NCBI GenBank assembly: GCA_019635485.1
Contig: JAHBZL010000004.1
Span: forward strand, 1-64,000
Source of the DNA: Piscinibacter sp.
GTDB lineage: Bacteria > Pseudomonadota > Gammaproteobacteria > Burkholderiales > Burkholderiaceae_C
Length of the DNA: 64,000 bases
Reading direction: 5' to 3'
Under the pieces are notes generated by a model. It saw nothing but the letters and a program-made list of their open reading frames with translations. It was not told where the DNA came from and did not search any database. Position numbers and translations under genes: made by a program. The number at the start of each line of letters is the position of its first letter. Position 1 is the stretch's first letter. Positions 1 through 8,349 of this stretch are shown piece by piece.

Positions 1-1078
1 TGATGTCGTTGACCGCGACCAGGCCGCCGAATTGCTTGCGGACCTTGTCGACCTGCAGGACCAGTTCACCGGACGCAGGCCGCGCGCGCACCGGCAGATC
101 GGCGGCCTGCTGCCAGTCGACCCTGCGTGGCGGCGCCGGGAACCGGCGCGCCACGACCGACCACAGGCCTTCGGGCATGTACTTGAGCAGCAACACCATG
201 GCAATGCCGAGCACGATGACTTCGTAGCTGCCGCTGGTGCCGATGAGCGCCGGCAGCGCGACTTGCAGGTAGTCGTCGAGCAGCTTGACCAGGCCAGCGC
301 CGACGATGGCGCCCCAGACATGGCCCACGCCGCCGATCACCGCCATGAACAGGTATTCGATGCCCATCTTCAGGCCGAACGCGGACGGGTTGACGGTGCG
401 CTGGAAATGCGCGAGCAGCCAGCCGGCCACCGACGCGAACAGCGCCGCGACCAGGAAGATCGTGACCTTGTAGCGGAAGGTGTTGATGCCCATGGCCTCG
501 GCCATCTGCGAACCGCCCTTGAGGGATCGGATGGCGCGCCCGGGCCGCGAATCGAGCAGGTTCAGCAAGGCCACGGCGCCGGCGATCAGGATGGCCCAGC
601 ACAACACGAAAAACAGGCGGCCCTGGCCGATGTCGATCGGGCCCACCGACAGGCTCTCGAGGCCCAGCAGTCCGTCGTACTTGCCCAGCGCATCGAGGTT
701 GCCCATCAGGTAATACAAGGCCAGGCCCCAGGCGATGGTGGCCAGTGGCAGGTAGTGCCCCGACATGCGCAGCGTGATCGCACCGACGACCAGCGCCGCC
801 AGCACGGCCAGAGCCAGGCCGATGAACAGCGTCAGCCAGGGCGACACGCCCATCGTCGTGGCCAGGTAGGCCGCGGTGTATGCGCCGATGCCCACGAAGG
901 CGGCCTGGCCGAAGCTGGTCAGCCCGGCCACGCCCGTCAGCAGCACGAGGCCGAGCGCGACCAGCGTGTACAGCCCGATGTAGTTGGCCTGCGTGATCCA
1001 GAACTCCGGCACCGGCAGCGCAGGCAGCGCGGCGAGCAGGACCAGGAAGGCGATGAACGTGGCGCGGCGGAAGGTCAT
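1..1078 (-). CDS. Fused branched-chain-type ABC transporter permease/ATPase (LivM-LivG), partial
   Basis: Translating back from the ATG at 1078 gives a polytopic LivM-type inner-membrane permease of about 320 residues. It starts [19 protein letters not shown], has the family's [16 protein letters not shown] segment, and ends near the usual LivM 'MPEGLW' signature. The frame then continues without a stop through a short linker into the start of an ABC ATPase domain at about residue 338 ([21 protein letters not shown]). The gene leaves the window at base 1, so Walker A is not visible. The start overlaps the LivH stop as ATGA, so the two are translationally coupled. Fused LivM-LivG proteins are known among Burkholderiales aromatic-acid importers. 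The substrate here is probably an aromatic acid, inferred from the upstream catabolic genes. A separate LivF should lie beyond the window. Confidence 0.85.
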   Translation of the reverse strand, partial: MTFRRATFIAFLVLLAALPALPVPEFWITQANYIGLYTLVALGLVLLTGVAGLTSFGQAAFVGIGAYTAAYLATTMGVSPWLTLFIGLALAVLAALVVGAITLRMSGHYLPLATIAWGLALYYLMGNLDALGKYDGLLGLESLSVGPIDIGQGRLFFVLCWAILIAGAVALLNLLDSRPGRAIRSLKGGSQMAEAMGINTFRYKVTIFLVAALFASVAGWLLAHFQRTVNPSAFGLKMGIEYLFMAVIGGVGHVWGAIVGAGLVKLLDDYLQVALPALIGTSGSYEVIVLGIAMVLLLKYMPEGLWSVVARRFPAPPRRVDWQQAADLPVRARPASGELVLQVDKVRKQFGGLVAVNDI

Positions 1079-2115
1079 TCTTCTTCGTCGTGGTGGCCGT
1101 GCTGGAACGAGCGCCACAGCAGCACGGGGATGATCAGCGTGAAGACGATCACCTCCTTGAACGCGCTGGCCCAGAACGAACCGAAGCTCTCGATCAGGCC
1201 GACGAACACCGCCCCGAGCGCGGCGGCGGGGTAGCTCGCGAGCGCGCCGAAGATCGCGGCGACGAACCCCTTCAGGCCGATCAGGAAGCCCGAGTCGTAG
1301 AACATCGTCGTGGTCGGCCCGATCAGCAGGCCCGACAGCGCGCCGATGAAGGCGGCCAGCCCGAAACTGAGCTGGCCGGCGCCCGAGGTCGAGATGCCCA
1401 TCAGCCGCGCGCCGAGCCGGTTCACCGCCGTCGCGCGCAGCGCCTTGCCGCGCAGCGTGCGCTCGAAGAACAGGTACAGCGCGACGATCAGCGCGATCGA
1501 GACGAGGAAGATGATCAGCGTCTGGCCCGACAGCGTCAGCGGCCCGGCCGAGAAGCGCGCGTCCCAGAAGCTCGGGTTGCGGAAGCCCTCGGCGCCGAAG
1601 AACACCAGGCCCAGCCCTGTAAGCGCGAAGTGCGTGCCGACCGAGACGATCAACAGCACCAGCACCGTCGCATCGGCCAGCTTCTCGTAGGCCAGGCGGT
1701 ACACCAGCGGGCCCAGCGGCGTGACGATCGCCAGCGTCAGCAGGCTCTGCAGCAGCAGCGGCAGCTGGCGCGGCGCGGCCCACCACGCGACCGCGACGAC
1801 GCCGAGCGGGAAGGCCAGCGAGCGCAGCGCCGCGAGGGCAACGGCGCCCGCCGCCAGGCCGCGGCGCAGGCCGGCCACCGCGTCCAGCAGCGCCGCGGCG
1901 AGCGCCAGCACGCCGAGCAGCCAGACCGTGCCGGGCACCTGGCCGAGTTGCAGCAGCGCGAGCGTCAACGCCCCGTAGGCGACGAACTCGCCCTGCGGGA
2001 TGAAGATCACCCGCGTCACCGCGAACACCAGCACCGTGGCCAGCGCCAGCAGCGCGTAGACGGCGCCGTTGGTGACGCCGTCCAGCGTCAGGATGCTCGC
2101 GATCGTCAGGTCCAT
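1075..2115 (-). CDS. livH: Branched-chain-type ABC transporter permease LivH
   Basis: This 346-residue polytopic inner-membrane protein belongs to the LivH permease family. The N-terminus [20 protein letters not shown] and the segment [20 protein letters not shown] are typical. The 'Gly-x-x-x-Gly-Ile' cytoplasmic loop that contacts the ATPase is visible near residues 240-250 ([11 protein letters not shown]). It is somewhat longer than the usual 290-300 residues because of an extra Ala/Leu-rich hydrophobic segment around residues 65-115. It lies downstream of the binding-protein gene, separated by about 125 bases that hold a palindromic repeat, and its stop overlaps the LivM-LivG start. It forms the translocation channel with LivM for a substrate that is probably aromatic. 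Confidence 0.9.
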   Translation of the reverse strand: MDLTIASILTLDGVTNGAVYALLALATVLVFAVTRVIFIPQGEFVAYGALTLALLQLGQVPGTVWLLGVLALAAALLDAVAGLRRGLAAGAVALAALRSLAFPLGVVAVAWWAAPRQLPLLLQSLLTLAIVTPLGPLVYRLAYEKLADATVLVLLIVSVGTHFALTGLGLVFFGAEGFRNPSFWDARFSAGPLTLSGQTLIIFLVSIALIVALYLFFERTLRGKALRATAVNRLGARLMGISTSGAGQLSFGLAAFIGALSGLLIGPTTTMFYDSGFLIGLKGFVAAIFGALASYPAAALGAVFVGLIESFGSFWASAFKEVIVFTLIIPVLLWRSFQHGHHDEEE

Positions 2116-2130
2116 GTGGCACCACCAAGC

Positions 2131-2236
2131 GGCCGCCGCGGATCCGGCTTCGCCGGGCCGCTGGCGGCGCCCCCGGGGTCACGAAGGGACCCCTGTGTGG
2201 CCCTCGGGGGAGCGCCGCAGGCGCTACGGGGGGGAG
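2131..2236 (-). repeat. Intergenic palindromic repeat, copy A (between livK and livH)
   Basis: This GC-rich block shares its layout with copies at 14331-14412 and 55201-55275. It has the arm CCGCGGATCCGGCTTCGCCG, then GGGCCGCTGGCG, then a C-run/G-run dyad, then AGCGCCGCAGGCGCT and a terminal G-run. Copy A carries about 20 extra bases inside the C-run/G-run dyad. It lies between a binding-protein gene and its livH partner and has the same orientation relative to transcription as the other two copies. Confidence 0.75.
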
Positions 2237-2241
2237 TCACT

Positions 2242-3378
2242 TCACTCCACCTTCCAATCGCCGTTGACCACCTTCAGGATCACGCCGGTCTCGGTCGTGA
2301 AGCCCCAGTGGTTGTCCTTCGTGTAGTTCAGCACGCCGTGCGAGACGACGGTGCGGCCCATGTTCTCGACCGCGTCGCGCAGCGCGGCGCGGAACTCCTT
2401 GGTGCCCGGCTTGCCCTTCTTCAGCGCCACCGGCACCGTCTTCTCGAGCACGACGATCGCATCGTAGGCGTGGCCGCCGAACTGGTTGCGGCTGCCCGGG
2501 CCGTAGGCCTTCTCGTACTTGGCGACGAAGTCCGCGGCGAGCGCCTTGGACGGGTGGTTCGCCGGCAGCTGCTCGGGGATCACGGCCGGGCCGGAGGTGA
2601 CGAACGCGCCCTCGACGTCCTTGCCGCCGACACGCACCAGGTCGCGCGAGGCGGCGGCGTGGGTCTGGTAGATCTTGCCCTTGAAGCCGCGCTCGACGAT
2701 CGCCTTGTGCGGCATCGCGGCGCCGGAGCCGGAGGCGACGATCAGCATCGCGTCCGGATTCGCCGAGACCAGCTTCAGCGCCTGTGCGGTGACGCTCGTG
2801 TCCGCCCGCGCGAAGCGCTCGGCGGCGACGATCTGCGGCCCGCCGAGCAGCTGCGACTGCGCCTTGAAATCGTTCAGCCAGCTCTCGCCGTAGGCGTCGG
2901 TGTAGCCGAGGAAGCCGACCGTCTTCACGCCCAGCTTCTTCATGTGCTCGATCATCGCGTGCGCCATCACCGCGTTGCCCTGCGGCAGGCGAAAGGCCCA
3001 GGTGTCCTTGCCGGCCGGCAGCACCGCCGGCGAGAACATGAACTGCACGGTCTCCGACTCGGCGATCGGCCCGGCCATCGCGATGGCCACCGGCGTCGCG
3101 GCCGAGCCCATGATGATGTCGGCCTTGTCCTCGGTGATGAACTTCTTCGCGTTCGTGACGCCCTTGGTCGGGTCGGTCGCGTCGTCGAGCACGGTCACGT
3201 TGAGCTTCTCGCCGGCGATCTCCTTCGGCCACAGCTTGATGTAGTTGGCCATCGGAATGCCCAGGCCCGAGGCCGGACCGGTCAGCGGCAGGCTGATGCC
3301 GATCGTGATGTCGGCCTGCGCGGCATTGGCCATCAGTGCGGCGGCGGCAACGGCCAGGGTCTTCAGCACGTGTTTCAT
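2242..3378 (-). CDS. Periplasmic substrate-binding protein of the Liv-type transporter
   Basis: This 378-residue type-I periplasmic binding protein (LivK/HAAT family) has a cleavable signal peptide, residues 1-22 ([22 protein letters not shown]), and a mature start [19 protein letters not shown] start at the ATG at 3378, which has GGAGA about 7 bases upstream. The open frame extends further but that part is out-of-frame translation of the neighbouring thioesterase gene. It follows the catabolic genes and precedes livH and livMG, so it is probably the ligand receptor for uptake of the aromatic substrate degraded by this operon. Related Liv-type receptors bind coumarate, benzoate and similar aromatics; the ligand here is inferred. 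Confidence 0.9.
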   Translation of the reverse strand: MKHVLKTLAVAAAALMANAAQADITIGISLPLTGPASGLGIPMANYIKLWPKEIAGEKLNVTVLDDATDPTKGVTNAKKFITEDKADIIMGSAATPVAIAMAGPIAESETVQFMFSPAVLPAGKDTWAFRLPQGNAVMAHAMIEHMKKLGVKTVGFLGYTDAYGESWLNDFKAQSQLLGGPQIVAAERFARADTSVTAQALKLVSANPDAMLIVASGSGAAMPHKAIVERGFKGKIYQTHAAASRDLVRVGGKDVEGAFVTSGPAVIPEQLPANHPSKALAADFVAKYEKAYGPGSRNQFGGHAYDAIVVLEKTVPVALKKGKPGTKEFRAALRDAVENMGRTVVSHGVLNYTKDNHWGFTTETGVILKVVNGDWKVE

Positions 3379-3410
3379 CGCTTGTCTCCGTGAGGGTGGG
3401 TCGGGAAGGG

Positions 3411-3842
3411 TCAGCTGCACAAGGCCTTGATGTCCTCGGGCACGGGAATCGCGCGCAGGCGCGCGGGGTCGTCGGGATCGCGCACGACGAAGGCGCGCAC
3501 CTCGCGGCCCTCGCAGATCAGCTCGTCGCCATCGGCGCCGGAACGTGTCACGCGGTGCATCTGCACGAACACCTTGGCGCGCCACTCCTCGACCCAGGTG
3601 GCGATGTCGATCGACTCGCCATAGGTCACCGGCTTGACGAAGCGGGTGTTGATCTCCAGCAGCGGCGTGCCGACGATGCCTCGGGTCTTGACCAGCTCGC
3701 GCCAGGGCGGCACGCCGCACTGCACGAAGAAGCGCAGCGACGCGGCGTCCATCCAGCGCGAGAAGTTCGGGAAGAAGACGATGCCGGCGGGGTCGCAGTC
3801 CCCGAAATGCACGTCGACGCGGTGATGCGTGGTCCGGGCCAT
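3411..3842 (-). CDS. 4-hydroxybenzoyl-CoA thioesterase family protein
   Basis: This 143-residue single hotdog-fold protein hydrolyses acyl- or aroyl-CoA thioesters. The segment [18 protein letters not shown] places an Asp at position 17, the catalytic residue in the Pseudomonas 4-hydroxybenzoyl-CoA thioesterase. The following GVPPWRELV...[10 protein letters not shown] also closely resembles that enzyme as I remember it, more than it resembles YbgC. It sits 5 bases downstream of the dehydrogenase gene in the same operon and ahead of the transporter genes. Release of a hydroxybenzoate from its CoA ester fits a hydroxycinnamate pathway. Exact substrate is not proven by sequence. Confidence 0.85.
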   Translation of the reverse strand: MARTTHHRVDVHFGDCDPAGIVFFPNFSRWMDAASLRFFVQCGVPPWRELVKTRGIVGTPLLEINTRFVKPVTYGESIDIATWVEEWRAKVFVQMHRVTRSGADGDELICEGREVRAFVVRDPDDPARLRAIPVPEDIKALCS

Positions 3843-3847
3843 GCGGT

Positions 3848-4612
3848 TCAGCGCGGGGCGAGGCGCAGGGCGCCGTCCAGGCGGATCACCTCGCCGTTGA
3901 GCGACAGGTTCTCGACGATCGTCGCGGCCAGCTGCGCGAACTCCTCGGGCTTGCCGAGCCGCTTCGGGAACGGGATGCTGGCGGCGAGCGACTCCTGCAC
4001 CGTCGCAGGCAGTTCGGCCATCAGCGGCGTGAGGAACAGGCCCGGCGCGATCGTGCAGACACGCACCCCGAACTGGGCCAGGTCGCGCGCCAGGGGCAGC
4101 GTCATGCCGACGATCCCGCCCTTGGAGGCCGAGTACGCCTCCTGGCCGACCTGGCCGTCGTACGCGGCCACCGACGCGGTGTTGACCACCACGCCCCGCT
4201 CGCCGTCGGACAGCGGGTCGAGCCGGACCATCTCGGCCACGGCCAGGCGCGTGATGTTGTAGGTGCCGACGAGGTTGACGCGCACGACGCGCTCGAAGTC
4301 CTCCAGCGGCGCCGGCGTCCCGTCCTTGCCGACGATGCGCCGCGCCGTTCCAATGCCGGCCACGTTGATCAGCAGGCGCGCCGGGCCGTGCGCCGCGCGC
4401 GCCGCCTCGAGGGCGGCCAGCACGCTGCCGGTGTCCGTGATGTCGCAGGCCAGCCCGAGCCCGCCGATCTCGGCCGCCAGCGCCGCCGCGCCCTCGGCGT
4501 TGCGGTCCAGCACCGCGACGCGCGCGCCGCGCCGCGCCAGCTCGCGCGCCGTGGCGGCCCCGAGCCCCGAAGCGCCGCCAGTGACGAGCGCGGCCTTGCC
4601 AACGATGTCCAT
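3848..4612 (-). CDS. SDR-family 3-hydroxyacyl-CoA dehydrogenase (type II-like)
   Basis: This 254-residue short-chain dehydrogenase has the NAD-binding TGGASGLG motif at residues 11-18, the NVAG motif at 83-86, catalytic Ser147, and the YSASK motif with Tyr160 and Lys164. Overall layout ([18 protein letters not shown] near the C-terminus) matches the HSD17B10/FadB2x type, which oxidises 3-hydroxyacyl-CoA to 3-ketoacyl-CoA. It lies between the CoA ligase and the thioesterase genes, with a 14-base gap to the ligase. In context it is expected to oxidise an aryl-3-hydroxypropionyl-CoA made by the crotonase. The step is inferred from family and neighbours. Confidence 0.88.
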   Translation of the reverse strand: MDIVGKAALVTGGASGLGAATARELARRGARVAVLDRNAEGAAALAAEIGGLGLACDITDTGSVLAALEAARAAHGPARLLINVAGIGTARRIVGKDGTPAPLEDFERVVRVNLVGTYNITRLAVAEMVRLDPLSDGERGVVVNTASVAAYDGQVGQEAYSASKGGIVGMTLPLARDLAQFGVRVCTIAPGLFLTPLMAELPATVQESLAASIPFPKRLGKPEEFAQLAATIVENLSLNGEVIRLDGALRLAPR

Positions 4613-4626
4613 CTTCTCGTGTCCTC

Positions 4627-6474
4627 TCAGCGGCGCGGCAGGATCACGCCGTCGCCGCCGGCGTACAGATGCTCGACGAGCGCATCGCGGTGCGTCAACA
4701 CCGCGCGCTGGTTGATCGAGCCCTTGTCGGTGACCTCGCCGCGGTCGATGCTGGGCGGGTCGGCCAGCACGACGGCACGCGCCACGCGTGTCGCGCTGCC
4801 GGTGCCGCTGGCCCACAGGCCGTCGACGAGTCGCTGGAAGAACGTGCGCACCGGCTCCGCCGCGAGCACGTCCAGTGTCGCGGCCGAGGATGGCAGGTTC
4901 GCAAACGCACGGCAGGCGTCCAGGCGCGGAAACAGCAGGAGGCCGATCTCGTCGCGGTTCAGCCCGGCGATCACGACGTCCTGCACACAGGGGTCGCCCG
5001 CGGCGATGACCTTGGCGCGCAGCGGGCCCACCGAGACGAAGGTGCCGGTGGAGAGCTTGAAGTCCTCCGCGGTGCGGCCGTCGAACAGGAAGCCGCGGCC
5101 GGGATTCGCCGCGTCGATCGGCTTGACCGCGTCGCCGCTGCAGTAGAAGCCCTCGGCGTCGAACGACTCCGCGGTCTGCTCGGGCGCGCGCCAGAAGCCG
5201 GGCGTGACGTTCGGCCCGCGGTAGCGCACCTCGGTCTTGTCGCCGCTGGGCACGAGCTTGAGCTCCATGCCCGGCGCCGGCAGGCCGATGTGGCCGGACT
5301 TCACCTCCTCGGCGTTGGCGCACATCGCGAACGGCGCGGTCTCGGTCATGCCCAGGCCGGTCAGCATGCGGATGCGCTCGCCGCAGCTCGCCTCGGCCAG
5401 GCGGTCGAGCTTGTCCCACACCGGCTGCGACAGCCCGGCCCCGGCGAAGAAGAACATCGAGACGCGGCTGAACAGCGTGTCGCGCAGCTGCCGGTCGTCC
5501 TCCATCGCGTTGGCGATCTCCTCGAAGCCCTTGGGCACGTTGAAGTACACGGTCGGCGCGATCTCGCGCAGGTTGCGCAGCGTCTCGCCGATCAGCGCCG
5601 GCACCGGCTTGCCGTCGTCGATGTACAGCGTGCCGCCGTTGTAGATCGTGATGCCGACGTTGTGGTTGCCGCCGAAGGTGTGGTTCCACGGCAGCCAGTC
5701 CACCAGCACCGGCCGTTCCTGGCCGAGGCCCGGGAAACACTGCAGGATCTGCTGCTGGTTCGCGCACAGCATGCGCTGCGTGTTGATCACGCCCTTGGGC
5801 AGCTTGGTCGAGCCGGAGGTGAACAGGAACTTCGCGAACGTGTCGGGGCCGACCTGCGCGTGCGCCGCATCCACCGCCGGCGTGGCCGGCGTCGCCGCGA
5901 GGTCCGCGAAGCGGCGCGTCGCGCGGCCCTCGATCTCGCCGTGCGTCAGCACCACCGGCGTGTCGCCCGGCACGGTGGCGGCGATCGCCCGCCCGTAGGC
6001 CGAGGCGCTGGCGGCGAACACCAGCCCCGGCGTCAGCACGCCGAGGATGTGGCGCAGCTTGCCGTAGTCCTGCGAGACGGTGGAGTAGGCGGGCGAGATC
6101 GGCGCGTACGGAATGCCGGCCAGCATCGCGCCCAGGCCCAGCAGCAGGTGCTCGAGGTCGTTGTCGGACAGGATCGCGACCGGCCGCTCCTTCGAGAGGC
6201 CGAGGTCCAGCAGCGCCTGCGCGATGCTGCGCGCGGTGGCCACCGCCTCCGCGTAGCTGATGCGGCGCCAGTCGCCGCCGTGGTGGCGCTTGGCGGCCAG
6301 CGTGTGGCCGGGCGAGCGCTCGGCCCAGTGCAGCAGCCGGTCGGTCAGCCGCCGCGGGTAGTCCGCCAGCGGTTCGGTCGAGATGACACGCGTCGTGCCG
6401 TCGGCCTGCGGCTCGAAACGGGCCGCGAGCGAGCCCCCGAGCGGCAGCGTGCGGTAGCGCGACCCTGCCGTCAT
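4627..6474 (-). CDS. Acyl-CoA synthetase, feruloyl-CoA synthetase-like
   Basis: This 615-residue ANL-superfamily AMP-forming ligase has the P-loop TSGSTKLPKG (about 219-228), the GMTETAPF adenine motif (about 375-382), the hinge region DGRTAEDFKLSTG, and the C-terminal lysine motif TDKGSINQ. The size and the early DRLLHWAERSPGHTLAAKR segment match the family annotated as feruloyl-CoA synthase in Burkholderiales. It activates a free acid with ATP and CoA, probably a hydroxycinnamate. Its start overlaps the crotonase stop as ATGA, so they are coupled. A paralogue with the same motifs lies at 9078-10874. Confidence 0.88.
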   Translation of the reverse strand: MTAGSRYRTLPLGGSLAARFEPQADGTTRVISTEPLADYPRRLTDRLLHWAERSPGHTLAAKRHHGGDWRRISYAEAVATARSIAQALLDLGLSKERPVAILSDNDLEHLLLGLGAMLAGIPYAPISPAYSTVSQDYGKLRHILGVLTPGLVFAASASAYGRAIAATVPGDTPVVLTHGEIEGRATRRFADLAATPATPAVDAAHAQVGPDTFAKFLFTSGSTKLPKGVINTQRMLCANQQQILQCFPGLGQERPVLVDWLPWNHTFGGNHNVGITIYNGGTLYIDDGKPVPALIGETLRNLREIAPTVYFNVPKGFEEIANAMEDDRQLRDTLFSRVSMFFFAGAGLSQPVWDKLDRLAEASCGERIRMLTGLGMTETAPFAMCANAEEVKSGHIGLPAPGMELKLVPSGDKTEVRYRGPNVTPGFWRAPEQTAESFDAEGFYCSGDAVKPIDAANPGRGFLFDGRTAEDFKLSTGTFVSVGPLRAKVIAAGDPCVQDVVIAGLNRDEIGLLLFPRLDACRAFANLPSSAATLDVLAAEPVRTFFQRLVDGLWASGTGSATRVARAVVLADPPSIDRGEVTDKGSINQRAVLTHRDALVEHLYAGGDGVILPRR

Positions 6475-7280
6475 GACTTCTCGACCTTGCCGGCGCGCTT
6501 CTCGAGGAAGGCGCGCACACGTTGCTTCGCGGCATCGTCGCCCTGCGCGATCGCGGCCATCAGCGATTCGACGAACAGGCCGTCCGGCTGGGACAGGTCG
6601 GCGATGCGCGGCAGCGCCTGCATCACCGAGAAGTTGGACAGCGGCGCGTTGCCGGCGATCTTCTCGGCCAGCTCGCAGCCCTTCGCGAAGCCCGCGCCAT
6701 CGGCCACGACGTATTGCGACAGCCCCTTCTGGTAGCCCTCCTGCGCGTCGAGCACGCGGCCGGTCAGCATCATGTCGGTCATCGTCGCGACGCCGGCCAG
6801 GCGCGGCACGCGCGCCGACCCGCCACCGCCGACAAAGATGCCGCGCTGCCCCTCGGGCAGCCCGTAGTAGGCGCTGGCCTCGGCGACGCGGATGTGGCAG
6901 CTGCTGGCGATCTCCAACCCGCCACCAACCACGGCGCCATGCAGCACCGCGACCACCGGCACGCGACCGAACTGGATCGCGTCCATCGCCGCGTGCCAGG
7001 TGCGCGAGTGCAGCACGCCCTCGGCGACGCTGCGCTCCGACAGCTCCGACAGGTCGAGCCCGGCGCAGAAATGCTGCCCCTCGCCGGTCAGCACCACCGC
7101 GTGCACCGCCTCGGGCAGGTTCACGAAGCAGGTGTGCAACTGCGCGACCAGCGTGTCGTTGACCGCGTTGCGCTTGGCCGGCCGGTTCAGCCGCACATGG
7201 GCGACAGCCTGCGCGATCTCGATGCGCAGCAGGTCCAGGCTGGCCAGCAGGCCGGCGGCGGGAGCGAAGGTCAGGGGCAT
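6471..7280 (-). CDS. Enoyl-CoA hydratase/isomerase (crotonase) family protein
   Basis: This 269-residue crotonase has the oxyanion-hole segments HFCAGLDLSEL (residues 70-80) and HGAVVGGGLEIAS, and candidate catalytic glutamates at E123 and E143 (LPEGQRGIF). It lacks the sequence pattern I associate with feruloyl-CoA hydratase-lyase, so plain hydration of a cinnamoyl-CoA double bond is more likely than retro-aldol cleavage. It is the first gene of the leftward catabolic-uptake operon and faces the amidohydrolase gene across a 185-base divergent promoter region that has two near-identical 20-mers. Confidence 0.87.
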   Translation of the reverse strand: MPLTFAPAAGLLASLDLLRIEIAQAVAHVRLNRPAKRNAVNDTLVAQLHTCFVNLPEAVHAVVLTGEGQHFCAGLDLSELSERSVAEGVLHSRTWHAAMDAIQFGRVPVVAVLHGAVVGGGLEIASSCHIRVAEASAYYGLPEGQRGIFVGGGGSARVPRLAGVATMTDMMLTGRVLDAQEGYQKGLSQYVVADGAGFAKGCELAEKIAGNAPLSNFSVMQALPRIADLSQPDGLFVESLMAAIAQGDDAAKQRVRAFLEKRAGKVEKS

Positions 7281-7296
7281 GGTGGGCTCGGCAATT

Positions 7297-7316
7297 TAGT
7301 TATCAGTGTGAATCAA
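7297..7316. promoter_or_regulatory. Candidate operator, copy 1 (TAGTTAT-N7-AATCAA)
   Basis: TAGTTATCAGTGTGAATCAA matches the 20-mer at 7422-7441 in 14 of 20 positions, including both conserved ends. It is AT-rich against a strongly GC-rich background and sits about 16 bases upstream of the crotonase start. It is probably a regulator binding site for the leftward operon; the protein is unknown. Confidence 0.5.
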
Positions 7317-7421
7317 TGAGCCGCCATCACCCACCGGGAAAACCCGCAACCCCGGTTGATCGTCCACGATGAAACTTCGCCCTCCGGGTGCTACAGTGCC
7401 GCGGAAGCGGGATGCCGCCAA

Positions 7422-7441
7422 TAGTTATTGGCACTAATCAA
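7422..7441. promoter_or_regulatory. Candidate operator, copy 2 (TAGTTAT-N7-AATCAA)
   Basis: TAGTTATTGGCACTAATCAA is a direct repeat of the element at 7297-7316, with a 125-base start-to-start distance. It lies 24 bases upstream of the amidohydrolase start, so one regulator could control both divergent units. Confidence 0.5.
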
Positions 7442-7465
7442 GTTCCGCCGACCCCGGAGACTGCC

Positions 7466-8329
7466 GTGAACACCGCCGAGCTGATCGCGATCGACACCCA
7501 CACGCACGCCGAGGTGTCGTGCTGGAACCCCTTCGACAACTACGGCGAGGAGTACGACCGCGCCGCGGACAAGTACTTCGGCAGCAGCCGCCGGCCGACG
7601 ATCGAGGAGACCATCGCGTACTACCGCGAGCGCAAGCTCGGGCTCGTGATGTTCACCGTCGACGCCGAGGCCCAGCTCGGCCGGCGCCGCATCCCGAACG
7701 AGGAGATCGCGGAAGCGGCGCAGAAGAACGCCGACATGATGATCTGCTTCGGCAGCATCGACCCGCACAAGGGCCGGATGGGTGCGCGCGAGGCGCGCCG
7801 GCTGATCGCCGAACACGGCATCCGGGGCTTCAAGTTCCACCCGACCGTGCAGGGCTTCGATCCGGCCGACAAGATGGCCTGGCCGATCTACGAGGTGATC
7901 GCCGAGCACAAGCTGCCGGCGATCTTCCACAGCGGCCATTCGGGCATCGGCTCGGGCATGCGCTGCGGCGGCGGCCTGCGCCTGCAGCACAGCAATCCGA
8001 TGCTGCTGGAGGACGTGGCGATCAACTTCCCGGACATCCAGATCGTCGTCGCGCACCCGAGCTGGCCGTGGCAGGACGAGGCGCTGTCGCTCGCGCTGCA
8101 CAAGCCGAACGTCTGGATCGACCTGTCGGGCTGGAGCCCGAAGTACTTCCCGCCTCAGCTGGTGCAGTACGCCAACACGCTGCTGAAGGACCGGATGCTG
8201 TTCGGCAGCGACTTCCCGCTCATCACGCCGGACCGCTGGATGAAGGACTTCGACGAGGCCGGCTTCAAGGACAAGGTGAAGCCGCTGATCCTGAAGGAGA
8301 ACGCCGTGCGGCTGCTCGGGCTCGGCTGA
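7466..8329 (+). CDS. TIM-barrel amidohydrolase family protein, probable aryl beta-ketoacyl-CoA hydrolase
   Basis: This 287-residue Amidohydrolase_2 protein starts at GTG 7466, which has GGAGA five bases upstream; longer in-frame starts lack such a site. Metal-ligand motifs are the N-terminal H12-x-H14 (IDTHTHAEV), the lysine in FKFHPTVQGF, the histidines in FHSGHSG and AHPSWPW, and the C-terminal Asp in FGSDFPL. In other bacteria a family member hydrolyses 4-hydroxyphenyl-beta-ketoacyl-CoA to hydroxybenzoate and acetyl-CoA (retro-Claisen). It is transcribed divergently from a crotonase, SDR and CoA-ligase operon, exactly the set needed to make that substrate. The assignment is context-based; a decarboxylase-type member of the same fold remains possible. 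Confidence 0.8.
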   Translation: MNTAELIAIDTHTHAEVSCWNPFDNYGEEYDRAADKYFGSSRRPTIEETIAYYRERKLGLVMFTVDAEAQLGRRRIPNEEIAEAAQKNADMMICFGSIDPHKGRMGAREARRLIAEHGIRGFKFHPTVQGFDPADKMAWPIYEVIAEHKLPAIFHSGHSGIGSGMRCGGGLRLQHSNPMLLEDVAINFPDIQIVVAHPSWPWQDEALSLALHKPNVWIDLSGWSPKYFPPQLVQYANTLLKDRMLFGSDFPLITPDRWMKDFDEAGFKDKVKPLILKENAVRLLGLG

Positions 8330-8349
8330 GCCCGGCGCCGCGCGGAACC

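Noticed and set aside
32-1234. Long plus-strand frame of 400 codons, and similar long frames throughout
   Set aside because: It is antisense to the LivM-LivG and LivH genes; composition is Arg/Gln/His-rich as expected for frames opposite GC-rich genes. The same holds for the many other long antisense frames.
2242-3720. 492-codon version of the binding protein with an extended N-terminus
   Set aside because: The extra 114 codons overlap the thioesterase gene out of frame, while the internal Met at 3378 starts a clean signal peptide with a ribosome-binding site.
6471-7280. Feruloyl-CoA hydratase-lyase (vanillin-forming)
   Set aside because: The crotonase lacks the sequence pattern I associate with that enzyme, and the SDR and amidohydrolase neighbours fit a non-lyase route better.
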